A DNA stretch of 64,000 nt, taken from Pseudomonas nitroreducens (lineage in GTDB: Bacteria > Pseudomonadota > Gammaproteobacteria > Pseudomonadales > Pseudomonadaceae). Position numbers and translations under genes: made by a program. Below the pieces are notes generated by a model, which did no database searches, was not told the DNA's origin, and saw nothing but the letters and a program-made list of their open reading frames with translations. The stretch spans positions 24,054 to 88,053 of the forward strand of contig NZ_JACHLI010000033.1 in the NCBI RefSeq assembly GCF_014204515.1, written 5' to 3'. Of the stretch, positions 41,672 through 50,668 are shown piece by piece; the first letter of the stretch is position 1; the number at the start of each line of letters is the position of its first letter.

Positions 41672-42537
41672 GCCCAATCCTCGCGGCGGCGGATCAGGCC
41701 TTCCTGGGTCGAGGAAGCGACCAGCTGGCCGTCACGGTTGAAGATGCTGCCACGCACGAAACCGCGGCCATTGCCGGCCCAGGGGCTATCGATGGCGTAG
41801 AGCAGCCACTCGTCCGCGCGCAGGTCGCGGTGGAACCACACGGAATGGTCGATGGTGGCGACCTGCATGTCCTTCTGCCACACCGAGCGGCCGTGGGGCA
41901 GCAGCGAGGTGGTGAGGAAGCCGAAGTCCGAGGCGTAGGCGAGGATGTACTTGTGCAGCGCCGGCACGTCCGGCAGCTTGCCGTCGGCGCGCAGCCAGAG
42001 GTACTTGATCGGTTCGCCGATCTCCGGATCGTAGGGGTCGTTCTCGGTTACCGGGCGGATTTCGATGGGCTTGGGGTAGAGCAGCTTGTCGCGGATGCGC
42101 TCGGGGAACTGCTCGGCGCTGCGCTTCTTCAGCTCCTGATCGGTGGGCAGGTTCTCCGGGCCGACCACGTCGGGCATGGCGATCTGGTGCTCGAAGCCAC
42201 CCTCGTCGGTCTGGAACGAAGTGCTCAGGGCGAAGATCGGCTGGCCCTTCTGGATCGCAGTGACGCGGCGGGTACTGAAGGTGCCGCCGTCACGTACGCG
42301 GTCGACCTGGTAGACCACCGGCTTGCTGGCGTCGCCCGGGCGCAGGAAGTAGCCGTGCATCGAGTGCACGTGGCGCTCCGGCTCGACGGTCTGGCTGGCC
42401 GCCGACAGCGCCTGGCCGAGCACCTGCCCGCCGTACAGCTGGCGGAACCCGAGGTCCTGGCTCGTGCCGCGGAACAGGTTCTCTTCGATCTGTTCCAGGC
42501 TCAGCAGAGCCACCAGGTTGTCCAGGATCTGGGTCAT
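41668..42537 (-). CDS. tesB: Acyl-CoA thioesterase II
   Basis: TesB hydrolyses medium- and long-chain acyl-CoAs. The 289-residue product has the double hot-dog fold and the E. coli TesB catalytic residues: Asp in TIDHSVWFHRDLR, the downstream Thr/Ser region and Gln278 in SSTQEGLIR. I start at ATG 42537 (MTQILDNLVALLSLEQIEEN); the frame is open further upstream only in the antisense of the neighbouring gene. It is 13 bp downstream of the SagB-type gene and overlaps the HAD gene. Confidence 0.94.
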   Translation of the reverse strand: MTQILDNLVALLSLEQIEENLFRGTSQDLGFRQLYGGQVLGQALSAASQTVEPERHVHSMHGYFLRPGDASKPVVYQVDRVRDGGTFSTRRVTAIQKGQPIFALSTSFQTDEGGFEHQIAMPDVVGPENLPTDQELKKRSAEQFPERIRDKLLYPKPIEIRPVTENDPYDPEIGEPIKYLWLRADGKLPDVPALHKYILAYASDFGFLTTSLLPHGRSVWQKDMQVATIDHSVWFHRDLRADEWLLYAIDSPWAGNGRGFVRGSIFNRDGQLVASSTQEGLIRRREDWA

Positions 42538-42550
42538 GCGTGTTGTGTCC

Positions 42551-44167
42551 TCAAGTGCGGTCTTGCTGAAGTGGGGGTCGGCGCGGCGCGCTGTAGGCGG
42601 GCAGGCTGGTGAGCCGGTCATCCCAGACCGCGCGGCCGATGGTGAAATGATAGAGGCTGACCGGGCAGTCCGAACCTCCGCCCAGCAGTTCTTCCAGCGC
42701 CGGGTCGAAATAGCAGCCGATGCCAGTGCCGGAAATTCCCGCGGCCTCGGCTTCCAGGTAGAGCAACTGGCCGATCTGTCCGGTCTCCCAGTACAGGCGC
42801 GGGTAGGTCCAGGCGCCTTCGGCCAGCGCGGCGTCGAGATCGGCGAGCATGGCGAAGGCGACGCAGCCGTCGCTGGCGATGTCCTGCCCGCAGGAGAGGA
42901 ACGCCGACAGTCCACGCGCATCGCCCGACAGCAGGCGATACAGCGGCACGCCGCTCTCCTCCACCGGCTGCCACAGGTAATCCTCGCGCAACCCGCCCGC
43001 CTCGCGGCCGCTGCGGCCCAGCCAATACAGGCCCGGCTCCAGGCCCTGGACGCGATGGACGAACAGCAGCAGGTCGACACGCGTCGGCTCGCCGCTGCAG
43101 GCGAAGGGCACCGGCGAGCGCTCCGGCATCAGCCGGCGCAGCCAGGCGTACAGCAGTTCGGCATGGATACCGCTACGGCCGTCCATGGACTGCGCGCTGC
43201 GCCGCCTATGGAGGATCGGGCGCAGCGGCAGGCCGGGGTTATCCACAGCCGCCTCGGCATTCGGCGCAGCCCAGTTGCCGGCCGCCAGCGCGGGCGCGCG
43301 GCACAGCGAGTGCACCCGCTCCAGCTCCGGCCAGTGGCGATAGTCCCGCGACAGGCGATTGGGCGTGCCGGCCAGCGGCAGCTCGGCGAGACCTTTCAGC
43401 AAAGCGTCGGCTAGCGGGAATTCAGCCGACTGCGCGGGACCGATCCACAGCAGCGCATCGGCGAACTCGCGCTCGCTGAAACCTTCGCGATCCAGGCCGA
43501 TCAGTGAATCCAGTCGGGACTCGGCCACACCGCGCAGCAGGCGTACTTCCCAGCCCTGGATCGCCGCGGCGATACCCAGGCAGGCCAGCGCGTGGCCGAG
43601 GTCATGATTGCAGTAGCGGTAGGCGCGCTCGCCGTACTTCCAGGCCTCGCGCCAGGGAATGCTCGCCAGCGCCAGCAGGAAACCGCCGGCGGGCAGGGCG
43701 TCGCCCAGTTGTTCGGCCAAAGGCGCAGGCAGTTCGGCACGCACCTCCAGCACATGCTGGTCGGCGCTGTAGTGCGCCAGCAGCGCGGCGTTATCCACAG
43801 TCCCGGAGGGCAGCAGCAGATAGGCCTCGGTCGGGTGCAGGTTGCCGCTGGACGGGTTGACCCGCAGCGCCCAGCGGTTGCCGCCGGCTTCCTTCCAGGC
43901 GGAGATCGCCAGGCTGTCATAGAGCAGTTGCGAGACGCTGGCCAGATTCAGCGGCGCGGGTGCGCCGAGCGGGCCGGCAAAGACTTCGTCATAGCCCGGC
44001 GACTCTTCCTGCGGCCGGTGCAGCAGCTCGATGCAGCGCGTCCCGGCATAGCGGCGGAAGGCCGCCGGCTGGGTCGCCCAGTCGAGCTGGCCGGGGCCGG
44101 GAGCGAAACGCTCCGGGCGATGGCTACTGAGGTCGTGATAAGCGCGCACGCCGTCTTCGGGCGTCAT
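42551..44167 (-). CDS. SagB/ThcOx-type nitroreductase-family protein with two domains
   Basis: The 538-residue protein has two nitroreductase-like halves. The first (about 70-240) includes NPSSGNLHPTEAYLLL and YRYCNHDLGHALACLGIAAA; the second (about 320-510) includes HRRRSAQSMDGRSGIH and YPRLYWETGQIGQLLYLEAEA. Such FMN proteins relate to SagB/McbC azoline oxidases, but no YcaO cyclodehydratase or precursor peptide is nearby, so a peptide-modifying role is not supported. It overlaps the acetyltransferase gene by 4 bp (ATGA). A role as a stand-alone oxidoreductase in the tesB operon is an inference. Confidence 0.82.
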   Translation of the reverse strand: MTPEDGVRAYHDLSSHRPERFAPGPGQLDWATQPAAFRRYAGTRCIELLHRPQEESPGYDEVFAGPLGAPAPLNLASVSQLLYDSLAISAWKEAGGNRWALRVNPSSGNLHPTEAYLLLPSGTVDNAALLAHYSADQHVLEVRAELPAPLAEQLGDALPAGGFLLALASIPWREAWKYGERAYRYCNHDLGHALACLGIAAAIQGWEVRLLRGVAESRLDSLIGLDREGFSEREFADALLWIGPAQSAEFPLADALLKGLAELPLAGTPNRLSRDYRHWPELERVHSLCRAPALAAGNWAAPNAEAAVDNPGLPLRPILHRRRSAQSMDGRSGIHAELLYAWLRRLMPERSPVPFACSGEPTRVDLLLFVHRVQGLEPGLYWLGRSGREAGGLREDYLWQPVEESGVPLYRLLSGDARGLSAFLSCGQDIASDGCVAFAMLADLDAALAEGAWTYPRLYWETGQIGQLLYLEAEAAGISGTGIGCYFDPALEELLGGGSDCPVSLYHFTIGRAVWDDRLTSLPAYSAPRRPPLQQDRT

Positions 44168-44715
44168 GGGCGGCGAATCCGGTAGAGCACGTGCGGGCGC
44201 AGCGCATGGCCTTCCGGCAGGCGCGGATGCTCGAAATTACCGCCCTCGTCACGCTGCAGGCCCAGGCGCTGCATCAGCCCCTGGGACGGCAGGTTGGCCG
44301 GCACGGTGAAGGCAACCACCTCGTCCAGCTGCAACTGCTCGAAGGCGTACGCCAAGGCCGCACGCGCAGCCTCCAGCGCGTAACCCTGGCGCCAGTAGGC
44401 GGCATTGAAGCGCCAGCCGATTTCCACCGCCGGGGTGAAGGCCGCCTCGAAGGACACGTGCTGCAGACCGAGCACGCCGATGAAGGCGCCATCCGCGCGG
44501 CGCTCGACTATCCACTGGCCGAAGCCGTGCTCGTCGAAATGCTTGAGGATACGTGCGGCCAGCAGGTCGCTGTCCTCGCGGCTCATGCAGGCGGGGAAGT
44601 GGCGCATCACCTCGGCGTCGGCGTTGAGCGCGGCGAAGGGCGCCAGGTCGTCGTGACGCCACGGCCGCAGCAGCAGGCGCTCGGTGGTCAGGCTGGGAAC
44701 ATCCATGGGAATCAT
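44164..44715 (-). CDS. GNAT-family N-acetyltransferase (RimJ/RimL-like)
   Basis: The 183-residue acetyltransferase shows the RimJ/L pattern: TTERLLLRPWRHDDLAPFAAL at the N-terminus, a GWRFNAAYWRQGYALEAARA segment that forms the acetyl-CoA loop, and VPANLPSQGLMQRLGLQ near the end. The acceptor is unknown. ATG 44715 is used; an ATG three codons later is possible. It is the first gene of the four-gene minus-strand run and is divergent from the MFS gene. Confidence 0.87.
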   Translation of the reverse strand: MIPMDVPSLTTERLLLRPWRHDDLAPFAALNADAEVMRHFPACMSREDSDLLAARILKHFDEHGFGQWIVERRADGAFIGVLGLQHVSFEAAFTPAVEIGWRFNAAYWRQGYALEAARAALAYAFEQLQLDEVVAFTVPANLPSQGLMQRLGLQRDEGGNFEHPRLPEGHALRPHVLYRIRRP

Positions 44716-44915
44716 CGCGGCTCATCGGAGGTCACCATGATACCCGCCAGCGAGCCGATGGGACGCACTCCGTCTGACCAGGCGCAATCGATTCAGCACA
44801 GAAGCGCCTTCATCTGGTATTTTTCTCCTACCTTCGCTGTCGGTCACTGCCTTGACCGTGCTCACGCAGACAGCCGCGCCGCCACGGCGCACCTCAAAAA
44901 GACCAAGGAAACCCC

Positions 44916-46121
44916 ATGACGACCTCCACCACCGGACTGCAACGCAGTACGGCCCTGGTGCTTTTCGCTTTGGCTGTCGGCGGCTTCGCCATCGGCACCA
45001 CCGAATTCGCCACCATGAGCCTGCTGCCCTATTTCGCCCCGGCCCTGGGCATCGACGCCCCCACCGCCGGCCACGTGATCAGTGCCTACGCCCTGGGCGT
45101 GGTGGTGGGTGCGCCGCTGCTGGCGGTGCTCGGCGCGCGCCTGCCGCGGCGGACCCTGCTGGTGCTGCTGATGGCGCTGTTCGCCGTCGGCAACGGCTTG
45201 AGCGCCCTGGCGCCGACCTACCACTGGATGCTGCTGTTCCGCTTCATCAGCGGCCTGCCCCACGGCGCCTACTTCGGCATCGCCGCGCTGGTCGCCGCCT
45301 CGGTGGTGCCGCCGCACCGGCGTACCGTGGCGGTTGGACGGATGTTCCTCGGCCTCACCGTCGCCACCATCATCGGCGTGCCGCTGGCCAACTGGCTGAG
45401 CCAGGCCGTGGGCTGGCGCTGGAGCTTCGCCCTGGTGGCGGCGCTGGGCGTGCTGACGATGATCTGCGTACGCCTGCTGGCGCCCTACTCGCCGGCCGAG
45501 CCGGACTCCAGCCCGCTGCGCGAACTGGGTGCTCTCAAGCGCGGCCAGGTGTGGCTGACCCTGGGCATCGGCGCCATCGGCTTCGGCGGCCTGTTCGCGG
45601 TGTACACCTACCTGGCCGACATCCTCGGCGCGGTGACCCACGTCTCGCCAAGCATCGTGCCGCTGGTGATGGCGGTGTTCGGCATCGGCATGACCCTGGG
45701 CAACCTGTTCATCCCGGTACTCGCCGACCGCGCGGTGATGCCCACCGCCGGCGGCCTGCTGATGTGGAGCGCGGTGGTGCTGGCGATCTTCCCGTTCACC
45801 GCGGGGAACATCTGGACCATCTCGATCTGCGTGTTCTTCGTCGGCTTCGGCGGCGCCCTGGGCACCGTGCTGCAGACCCGCCTGATGGACGTCGCCGAAG
45901 ACGCCCAGGGCCTGGCCGCGGCGCTCAACCACTCGGCGTTCAACTTCGCCAACGCCCTGGGCCCCTACCTCGGCGGCCTGGCCCTGGCGGCCGGCTACGG
46001 CTGGACCTCGCCGGGCTGGGTCGGCAGCCTGCTGGCGATCGGCGGCTTCGTGCTGTGGTCGGTCTCGCTGGCCACCAGCCGCAGCGCGCAGCGCAACGCG
46101 GCGGTCTCCAACGAAGGCTGA
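44916..46121 (+). CDS. MFS exporter of the DHA1/AraJ class
   Basis: This is a 401-residue inner-membrane drug/sugar efflux protein with about 12 helices. The N-terminal IGTTEFATMSLLPYFAPALGI is typical of AraJ/YdhP exporters, and ALGVVVGAPLLAVLGARLPRR carries the loop 2-3 motif A in a degenerate form. The central loop is short. The substrate cannot be inferred. It stands alone, divergent from the acetyltransferase operon, and ends with a strong terminator at 46138. Confidence 0.9.
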   Translation: MTTSTTGLQRSTALVLFALAVGGFAIGTTEFATMSLLPYFAPALGIDAPTAGHVISAYALGVVVGAPLLAVLGARLPRRTLLVLLMALFAVGNGLSALAPTYHWMLLFRFISGLPHGAYFGIAALVAASVVPPHRRTVAVGRMFLGLTVATIIGVPLANWLSQAVGWRWSFALVAALGVLTMICVRLLAPYSPAEPDSSPLRELGALKRGQVWLTLGIGAIGFGGLFAVYTYLADILGAVTHVSPSIVPLVMAVFGIGMTLGNLFIPVLADRAVMPTAGGLLMWSAVVLAIFPFTAGNIWTISICVFFVGFGGALGTVLQTRLMDVAEDAQGLAAALNHSAFNFANALGPYLGGLALAAGYGWTSPGWVGSLLAIGGFVLWSVSLATSRSAQRNAAVSNEG

Positions 46122-46137
46122 TCCCTGCCTGAAAACC

Positions 46138-46164
46138 AAAGGGCCGGCGCAATGCCGGCCCTTT
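46138..46164 (+). terminator. Rho-independent terminator of the MFS gene
   Basis: AAAGGGCCGGC and GCCGGCCCTTT form a perfect 11-bp stem around GCAAT, followed by CGTTCG. The A-rich 5' arm also allows termination from the other strand. Confidence 0.85.
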
Positions 46165-46197
46165 CGTTCGTGCCTGAGCTCGGCGTACCCTGGCGCC

Positions 46198-47121
46198 ATG
46201 CCGCTACCCCTGGTCTACCACGACGACTACAGTCCGCCCTTCCCGGACAACCATCGCTTCCCCATGGAGAAGTTCCGCCTGCTGCGCGACCACCTGGTGG
46301 ACAGCGGGCTGGTCAGCGACGCGCAGTTGCTGCGTCCGGAACTCTGCCCGGTGGATATCCTCGCCCTGGCCCATGACCGCGACTACATCGAGCGCTACTG
46401 CAGCGGCGCGATGGAGCGCGAGGAACTGCGCCGCCTCGGCCTGCCCTGGACGCAAGCGCTGGCTCAACGCACGGTGCGCGCGGTGGGCGGCTCGCTGCTC
46501 AGCGCCGAACTGGCGCTCCAGCACGGCCTGGCCTGTCACCTGGCCGGCGGCACGCACCACGCGCACTTCGACCACGCCTCGGGCTTCTGCATCTTCAACG
46601 ACCTGGCGGTGATCAGCCTGTACCTGCTGGAAAGCGGCAAGGCCAATCGCGTGCTGATCTTCGATTGCGACGTGCACCAGGGCGACGGCACCGCGCGCAT
46701 CCTGGAGAACGTACCGGATGCGGTGACGGTGTCCTTGCACTGCGAGAAGAACTTCCCCGCACGCAAGGCGCAGAGCGACTGGGACATCGCCCTGCCGCTG
46801 CACCTGGGGGACGGGGAATACCTGAAGGTGGTGCAGGAGGCGCTGGACTACCTGCTGCCGCTGTACCAGCCGGACATCGTGCTCTACGACGCCGGCGTGG
46901 ACGTGCACAAGGACGACGCCCTGGGCTACCTGCAGCTGACCGACGCCGGCCTGGCCGCGCGGGACGAATTCGTCATCCGTCGCTGCCTGGCCAGCGATAT
47001 CCCGGTGGTCGGCGTGATCGGCGGCGGCTACGACAAGGACCGCCAGGCCCTGGCGCGGCGCCACGGCATCCTGCACCACAGCGCTGCGCGGGTGGCAGCC
47101 GAGTTTCAGTTGGCGCGGTAG
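46198..47121 (+). CDS. Histone-deacetylase-family deacetylase
   Basis: The 307-residue zinc-dependent deacetylase of the class II HDAC/acetoin-utilisation family has the tandem active-site histidines (LAGGTHHAHFDHASGFCIFND), the Asp and His zinc ligands in FDCDVHQGDGTARI, the second Asp region YDAGVDVHKDDALG and the C-terminal GGGYDKD. In bacteria these enzymes act on polyamine amides or acetylated small molecules or proteins; the substrate here is unknown. Its 3' end overlaps the convergent hypothetical gene by 16 bp. Confidence 0.9.
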   Translation: MPLPLVYHDDYSPPFPDNHRFPMEKFRLLRDHLVDSGLVSDAQLLRPELCPVDILALAHDRDYIERYCSGAMEREELRRLGLPWTQALAQRTVRAVGGSLLSAELALQHGLACHLAGGTHHAHFDHASGFCIFNDLAVISLYLLESGKANRVLIFDCDVHQGDGTARILENVPDAVTVSLHCEKNFPARKAQSDWDIALPLHLGDGEYLKVVQEALDYLLPLYQPDIVLYDAGVDVHKDDALGYLQLTDAGLAARDEFVIRRCLASDIPVVGVIGGGYDKDRQALARRHGILHHSAARVAAEFQLAR

Positions 47122-47606
47122 CGCGAATTGTTGGTGTCCATGCGCGAAGGCAGACGCTGCTGTTCCCAGCGTGCCAGCTCGTGGTCGGAGAAAGCCAGCA
47201 GAGCCGCGGCGCGTGGCCGGCAGTCGGCAGCGTAGTGCTTCTCGCAGAAGCGCATCACCTGCTCGGGCACATGGTGCTGCAACAGCTCCTGGGCACGCAG
47301 CGGCCCCGCGTATTGCAGGTAGCGCGGCAGCAGGCGGCTCCAGTTGGTGAACACATAGAGGTTGTGCAGCGCGATCTGGATCGACAGCAGCTCCAGCACC
47401 CGTTGCTCGAACTTCTGCTTGGAACCCGTCAGGTTCTTGTTCAGACGCACCACCATGTGGGCCACTGCCTCGTTGAGCAGGGCGCGGATCTCCTCGCTGG
47501 GGAGCGCACGGATGACGATGTCGAGGCCATTCACTCGCACGCGGGTGTCGCTGCCCTCCACCCAAAGGTGGGCCTCATGGGAGCGAAGATAATCACGAAC
47601 TTTCAT
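47106..47606 (-). CDS. Conserved hypothetical protein, helical
   Basis: I do not recognise this family. I start at ATG 47606 (MKVRDYLRSHEAHLWVEG), 166 residues; an in-frame extension upstream is unsupported. It has a short N-terminal beta segment (VEGSDTRVRVNGLDIVIRAL) and a mostly helical remainder (LNEAVAHMVVRLNKNL, LELLSIQIALHNLYVFTNW), with no membrane helix or signal peptide. Two late cysteines (RFCEK, ADCRP) are present. It converges on the HDAC gene with a 16-bp overlap. Confidence 0.7.
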   Translation of the reverse strand: MKVRDYLRSHEAHLWVEGSDTRVRVNGLDIVIRALPSEEIRALLNEAVAHMVVRLNKNLTGSKQKFEQRVLELLSIQIALHNLYVFTNWSRLLPRYLQYAGPLRAQELLQHHVPEQVMRFCEKHYAADCRPRAAALLAFSDHELARWEQQRLPSRMDTNNSRYRAN

Positions 47607-47980
47607 TGGCAGTCGGACCGATGTTGCAAGAGCCCGGCATGCTGATGGATTCACAAAAGCGCCAACATCGGCGGAATCTCATTCGGCCGTCAGAAATCTC
47701 GCAAGCCCTGTGACCGACGCCGCTTCAGGTTGCAGAGAAAATCCTCTGCGGACTGCACCCTTGCTGACAGACACAACGATCCCAGCCAGCGCATTCCCAC
47801 AACGTCCCGCCGGTTTTCCACCATCGCTGTGGAGCAGCCTGTGGATAAGCTGCGGGAAAGCCGCCGCCACGCCCGCCCCCGCAGGCTTAGCGGCTACTGG
47901 ACGGAAAATGAGCAACCGACGCCCGGCGCCGCTGCGCTAGAATGGCGCCCTTCCCGCACTTCCTCGCCTGGCCCCTGCGC
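47607..47980. other. 374-bp intergenic region without a clear gene
   Basis: The gap between the divergent hypothetical gene and the flavoprotein gene holds no convincing reading frame. One exact DnaA-box-like TGTGGATAA occurs at 47840-47848, but it is single and there is no AT-rich unwinding element, so it is not an origin. No REP unit is seen. Confidence 0.5.
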
Positions 47981-49222
47981 ATGACCGATTCCCGCCCACT
48001 CGCCCCCCGTACCGCCCTCGTCATCGGCGGCGGTCCTGCCGGCCTGATGGCGGCCGAAGTCCTGGCCGGCGCCGGTGTGCAGGTGCAGTTGCTGGATGCC
48101 ATGCCCTCGGTCGGGCGCAAGTTCCTGCTGGCCGGCGTGGGCGGCATGAACATCACCCATTCCGAAGCCCCCGAGCCGTTCCTCTCGCGCTACGGCCAGC
48201 GCGCACCAGCCCTCGCACCACTGATCGCGGCCTTCGACAACCAGGCGCTGTGCGCGTGGATTCACGGCCTGGGCATCCAGACCTTCGTCGGCACTTCCGG
48301 CCGGGTCTTTCCCACCGACATGAAGGCGGCGCCGCTGCTGCGCGCCTGGCTCAAGCGCCTGCGCGAAGCCGGCGTGGTTATCCACACCCGCCACCGCTGG
48401 CTGGGCTGGGACGCCGACGGCGCACTGCTGATCGAAGGCCCGCAAGGCCAGCGCAGCCTGAATGCCGACGTCACCGTGCTGGCCCTCGGCGGTGGCAGCT
48501 GGCAGCGCCTGGGCTCGGACGGCGCCTGGGTGCCGCTGCTGGCCGAACGCGCGGTGGCTGTTGCCCCGCTACGCCCGGCCAACTGCGGTTTCGAGGTAGC
48601 CGGCTGGAGCGAGTTCTTCCGCGACAAGTTCGCCGGCGCGCCGGTCAAGCCGGTAGCGCTGGCGCTGGCCGGCGACGCGCCGCGCCAGGGCGAGTTCGTG
48701 GTCACCGCTGGCGGCATCGAGGGCAGCCTGGTCTATGCGCTGTCCGCCGGTATTCGCGAACGCATCGAACAGACCGGCAGCGCCACCGTGCACCTCGACC
48801 TGCTGCCCAACCGCAGCCTGGAACAGGTCGCCCAGGCCGTTGCGCAGCCGCGCGGTTCCAAATCCATGGCCAACCACCTGCGCGGCCGGCTGGGGCTGGA
48901 CGGCGTGCGCGCCGGCCTGTTGCGCGAGTTGTCCACAGCTGCCGACTACGCCGACCCGCAGCGCCTCGCCCAGTTGATCAAGGCGCTGCCGCTCACCGTC
49001 GTACGTCCCCGTCCGCTGGACGAAGCCATCAGCAGCGCCGGCGGCGTCACCTTCGAGGCGCTGGACGAACAGCTGATGCTCAAGGCGCTGCCCGGCGTGT
49101 TCTGCGCCGGCGAGATGCTCGACTGGGAAGCGCCCACCGGCGGCTACCTGCTCACCGCCTGCTTCGCCAGCGGTCGCGCGGCCGGGCTGGGCGCACTGCA
49201 GTGGCTGCAAGCGCAAGGCTGA
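47981..49222 (+). CDS. NAD(P)/FAD-dependent oxidoreductase of the HI0933/BaiN-like family
   Basis: The 413-residue flavoprotein belongs to the HI0933-like family (the PP4765-type subfamily). The N-terminal FAD fold is TALVIGGGPAGLMAAEVLAG; then come VGRKFLLAGVGGMNITHSE, FVGTSGRVFPTDMKAAPLLRAWL and the C-terminal FAD contact GVFCAGEMLDWEAPTGGYLL. Such proteins are flavin reductases of poorly known substrate. I start at ATG 47981 (MTDSRPLAPRTALVIGG) rather than an upstream ATG that adds a non-homologous lead. The next gene follows after 59 bp. Confidence 0.88.
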   Translation: MTDSRPLAPRTALVIGGGPAGLMAAEVLAGAGVQVQLLDAMPSVGRKFLLAGVGGMNITHSEAPEPFLSRYGQRAPALAPLIAAFDNQALCAWIHGLGIQTFVGTSGRVFPTDMKAAPLLRAWLKRLREAGVVIHTRHRWLGWDADGALLIEGPQGQRSLNADVTVLALGGGSWQRLGSDGAWVPLLAERAVAVAPLRPANCGFEVAGWSEFFRDKFAGAPVKPVALALAGDAPRQGEFVVTAGGIEGSLVYALSAGIRERIEQTGSATVHLDLLPNRSLEQVAQAVAQPRGSKSMANHLRGRLGLDGVRAGLLRELSTAADYADPQRLAQLIKALPLTVVRPRPLDEAISSAGGVTFEALDEQLMLKALPGVFCAGEMLDWEAPTGGYLLTACFASGRAAGLGALQWLQAQG

Positions 49223-49281
49223 TCGCTGCTTTCATGGAACCATGGTGCTAGATTGCCGATTCCCTCTCAGGAGTCGCCTGC

Positions 49282-49887
49282 ATGCCGCTGACCTTCCGCC
49301 GCGCCCGCCCCGCTGATGTCGACGCCGCCGTCCCGCTGATCTACAGCTCCGGCCCGGACGCCTTCGACTACGCCTTTGCCCGCCCCGGCCGCAACACTGC
49401 CCAGGACTTCCTGCGCTACGCGTTCGTCCAGGGCGGCGGGCAGTTCGGCTGGCGCCAGCACTGGGTCGGCGAACAGGACGGCCAGGTGGTGGCAGCTGGC
49501 ACGGTGTTCGGCGGCGAGGCGAACCTGGGCTACATGCTGGCCGCCACACGGCAGATTCTCGGCTACTTCGGCCTGGGCTCGGCTGGCGTGATGCGCCGCG
49601 GCCTGCAGCTGGAAAGGATCATCTGCCCGCCGCCGCGCAGGACGCTGTACCTTGCGCACCTGGGCGTAATCCCGACGCTGCGCGGCGAAGGCCTGGGCAG
49701 CCAGTTGATCGAGCACTTCCTGCAGCTGGGCCGCAGCAGTGGCCTGCCCATGGCGGCACTGGATGTCTCCACGGCCAACCCCAAGGCCCAGGCGCTCTAT
49801 GAGCGGCTGGGCTTCAGCGTACAGGTGGAGCGCGTCTCGACCCTGCCGGGCGTGGCGGGCAGCCGCTACATGCAGCGCCAGCTCTGA
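49282..49887 (+). CDS. GNAT-family N-acetyltransferase
   Basis: The 201-residue GNAT protein has the acetyl-CoA binding motif LGVIPTLRGEGLGSQLIEH (about 130-150) and the C-terminal ALDVSTANPKAQALYERLGF. The N-terminal RRARPADVDAAVPLIYSSGP is typical of the subfamily. The acceptor is unknown. ATG 49282 has CAGGAG upstream. It lies downstream of the flavoprotein gene and may share its transcript. Confidence 0.9.
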   Translation: MPLTFRRARPADVDAAVPLIYSSGPDAFDYAFARPGRNTAQDFLRYAFVQGGGQFGWRQHWVGEQDGQVVAAGTVFGGEANLGYMLAATRQILGYFGLGSAGVMRRGLQLERIICPPPRRTLYLAHLGVIPTLRGEGLGSQLIEHFLQLGRSSGLPMAALDVSTANPKAQALYERLGFSVQVERVSTLPGVAGSRYMQRQL

Positions 49888-49974
49888 GTTAGACTCGCGG
49901 CCAGCCGCCCGACAGAGGCGGCGCGCTGCTCCGCCGTCGAAACAGCCTGCTCACGACTCACCAGGAAGGTTCCC

Positions 49975-50343
49975 ATGAGCACCGCCAGCGTCGAACTGAA
50001 AGTCTTCGTCCCCGCCCGCGACTTCGCCCTCTCCCAGCAGTTCTACCAGGACCTGGGCTTCAACTCACCGTGGCATTCCGAGGAGCTCGCCTACTTCCAC
50101 CATGGCGACCACTGCGCGTTCCTGCTGCAGAACTACTACGTCAAGGAATTCGCCGAGAACCTGATGCTGCACCTGCTGGTGGAAGACGCCGACGCCTGGT
50201 ACGCAAAGGTCCGCGACGCCGGCCTCGCCGAGCGCTACGGCGTGCGCCTGGGCGAGCCGGAAGACCAGCCCTGGAAGATGCGCGACTTCACCCTGCACGA
50301 CCCCAGCGGGGTGCTGTGGCGGATCGGGCATAACCTCGACTGA
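49975..50343 (+). CDS. VOC-family (glyoxalase fold) protein
   Basis: The 122-residue single-domain VOC protein begins with ELKVFVPARDFALSQQFYQDLGF and ends with FTLHDPSGVLWRIGHNLD, the usual paired beta-alpha-beta units. There are few metal-ligand candidates (His in HHGDHC, Glu in the last strand is absent), so it may bind rather than convert a ligand. The function is unknown. An AGGAAGG lies before ATG 49975. Confidence 0.85.
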   Translation: MSTASVELKVFVPARDFALSQQFYQDLGFNSPWHSEELAYFHHGDHCAFLLQNYYVKEFAENLMLHLLVEDADAWYAKVRDAGLAERYGVRLGEPEDQPWKMRDFTLHDPSGVLWRIGHNLD

Positions 50344-50459
50344 GTCGGCGGCACCGGCATGACCTGGCCAACGTCTTGACGCTTACGAGCCCTGGGAGTC
50401 ATCGGTGCTCGTGGACTTGTGGGAGCAACCGTCTTCTTCTGAAAGTCCGTGCCTGTGTT

Positions 50460-50660
50460 CCCCTCTCCCTGAAGGAAGAGGGGACCGTTCGGTAAAGGCG
50501 GAAACCTTAGCGTCAGCCGGCACGGACAGCTCCCTCTCCCATCAGGGAGAAGGCGGAGGGAGAGGGGCCCGCAGCGCAGAGGTTTCCAGGTAGGAGCGGA
50601 CTCCGTCCGCGATGGCAACCGGTGTGAGGCGGACCTATCGCGGACGAAGTCCGCTCCTGC
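50460..50660. repeat. CCCTCTCCC repeats and a facing REP pair
   Basis: The 325-bp gap before the helicase gene has no gene. It holds two CCCTCTCCC-type stems (50460-50485 and 50530-50566) and a REP doublet, GTAGGAGCGGACTCCGTCCG at 50590 facing its near-complement ending at 50660. The doublet lies just past the stop of the minus-strand helicase gene and may form the 3' end of its message. Confidence 0.82.
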
Positions 50661-50668
50661 GACAGCAA

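Noticed and set aside
42551..44167. A possible azol(in)e peptide (thiazole/oxazole) biosynthesis locus based on the SagB-type protein
   Set aside because: No YcaO cyclodehydratase, E1-like protein, precursor peptide or dedicated exporter is present in the operon.
47840..47848. A DnaA-box-like TGTGGATAA
   Set aside because: A single box with no cluster, AT-rich unwinding element or dnaA/dnaN neighbours; it does not indicate an origin.
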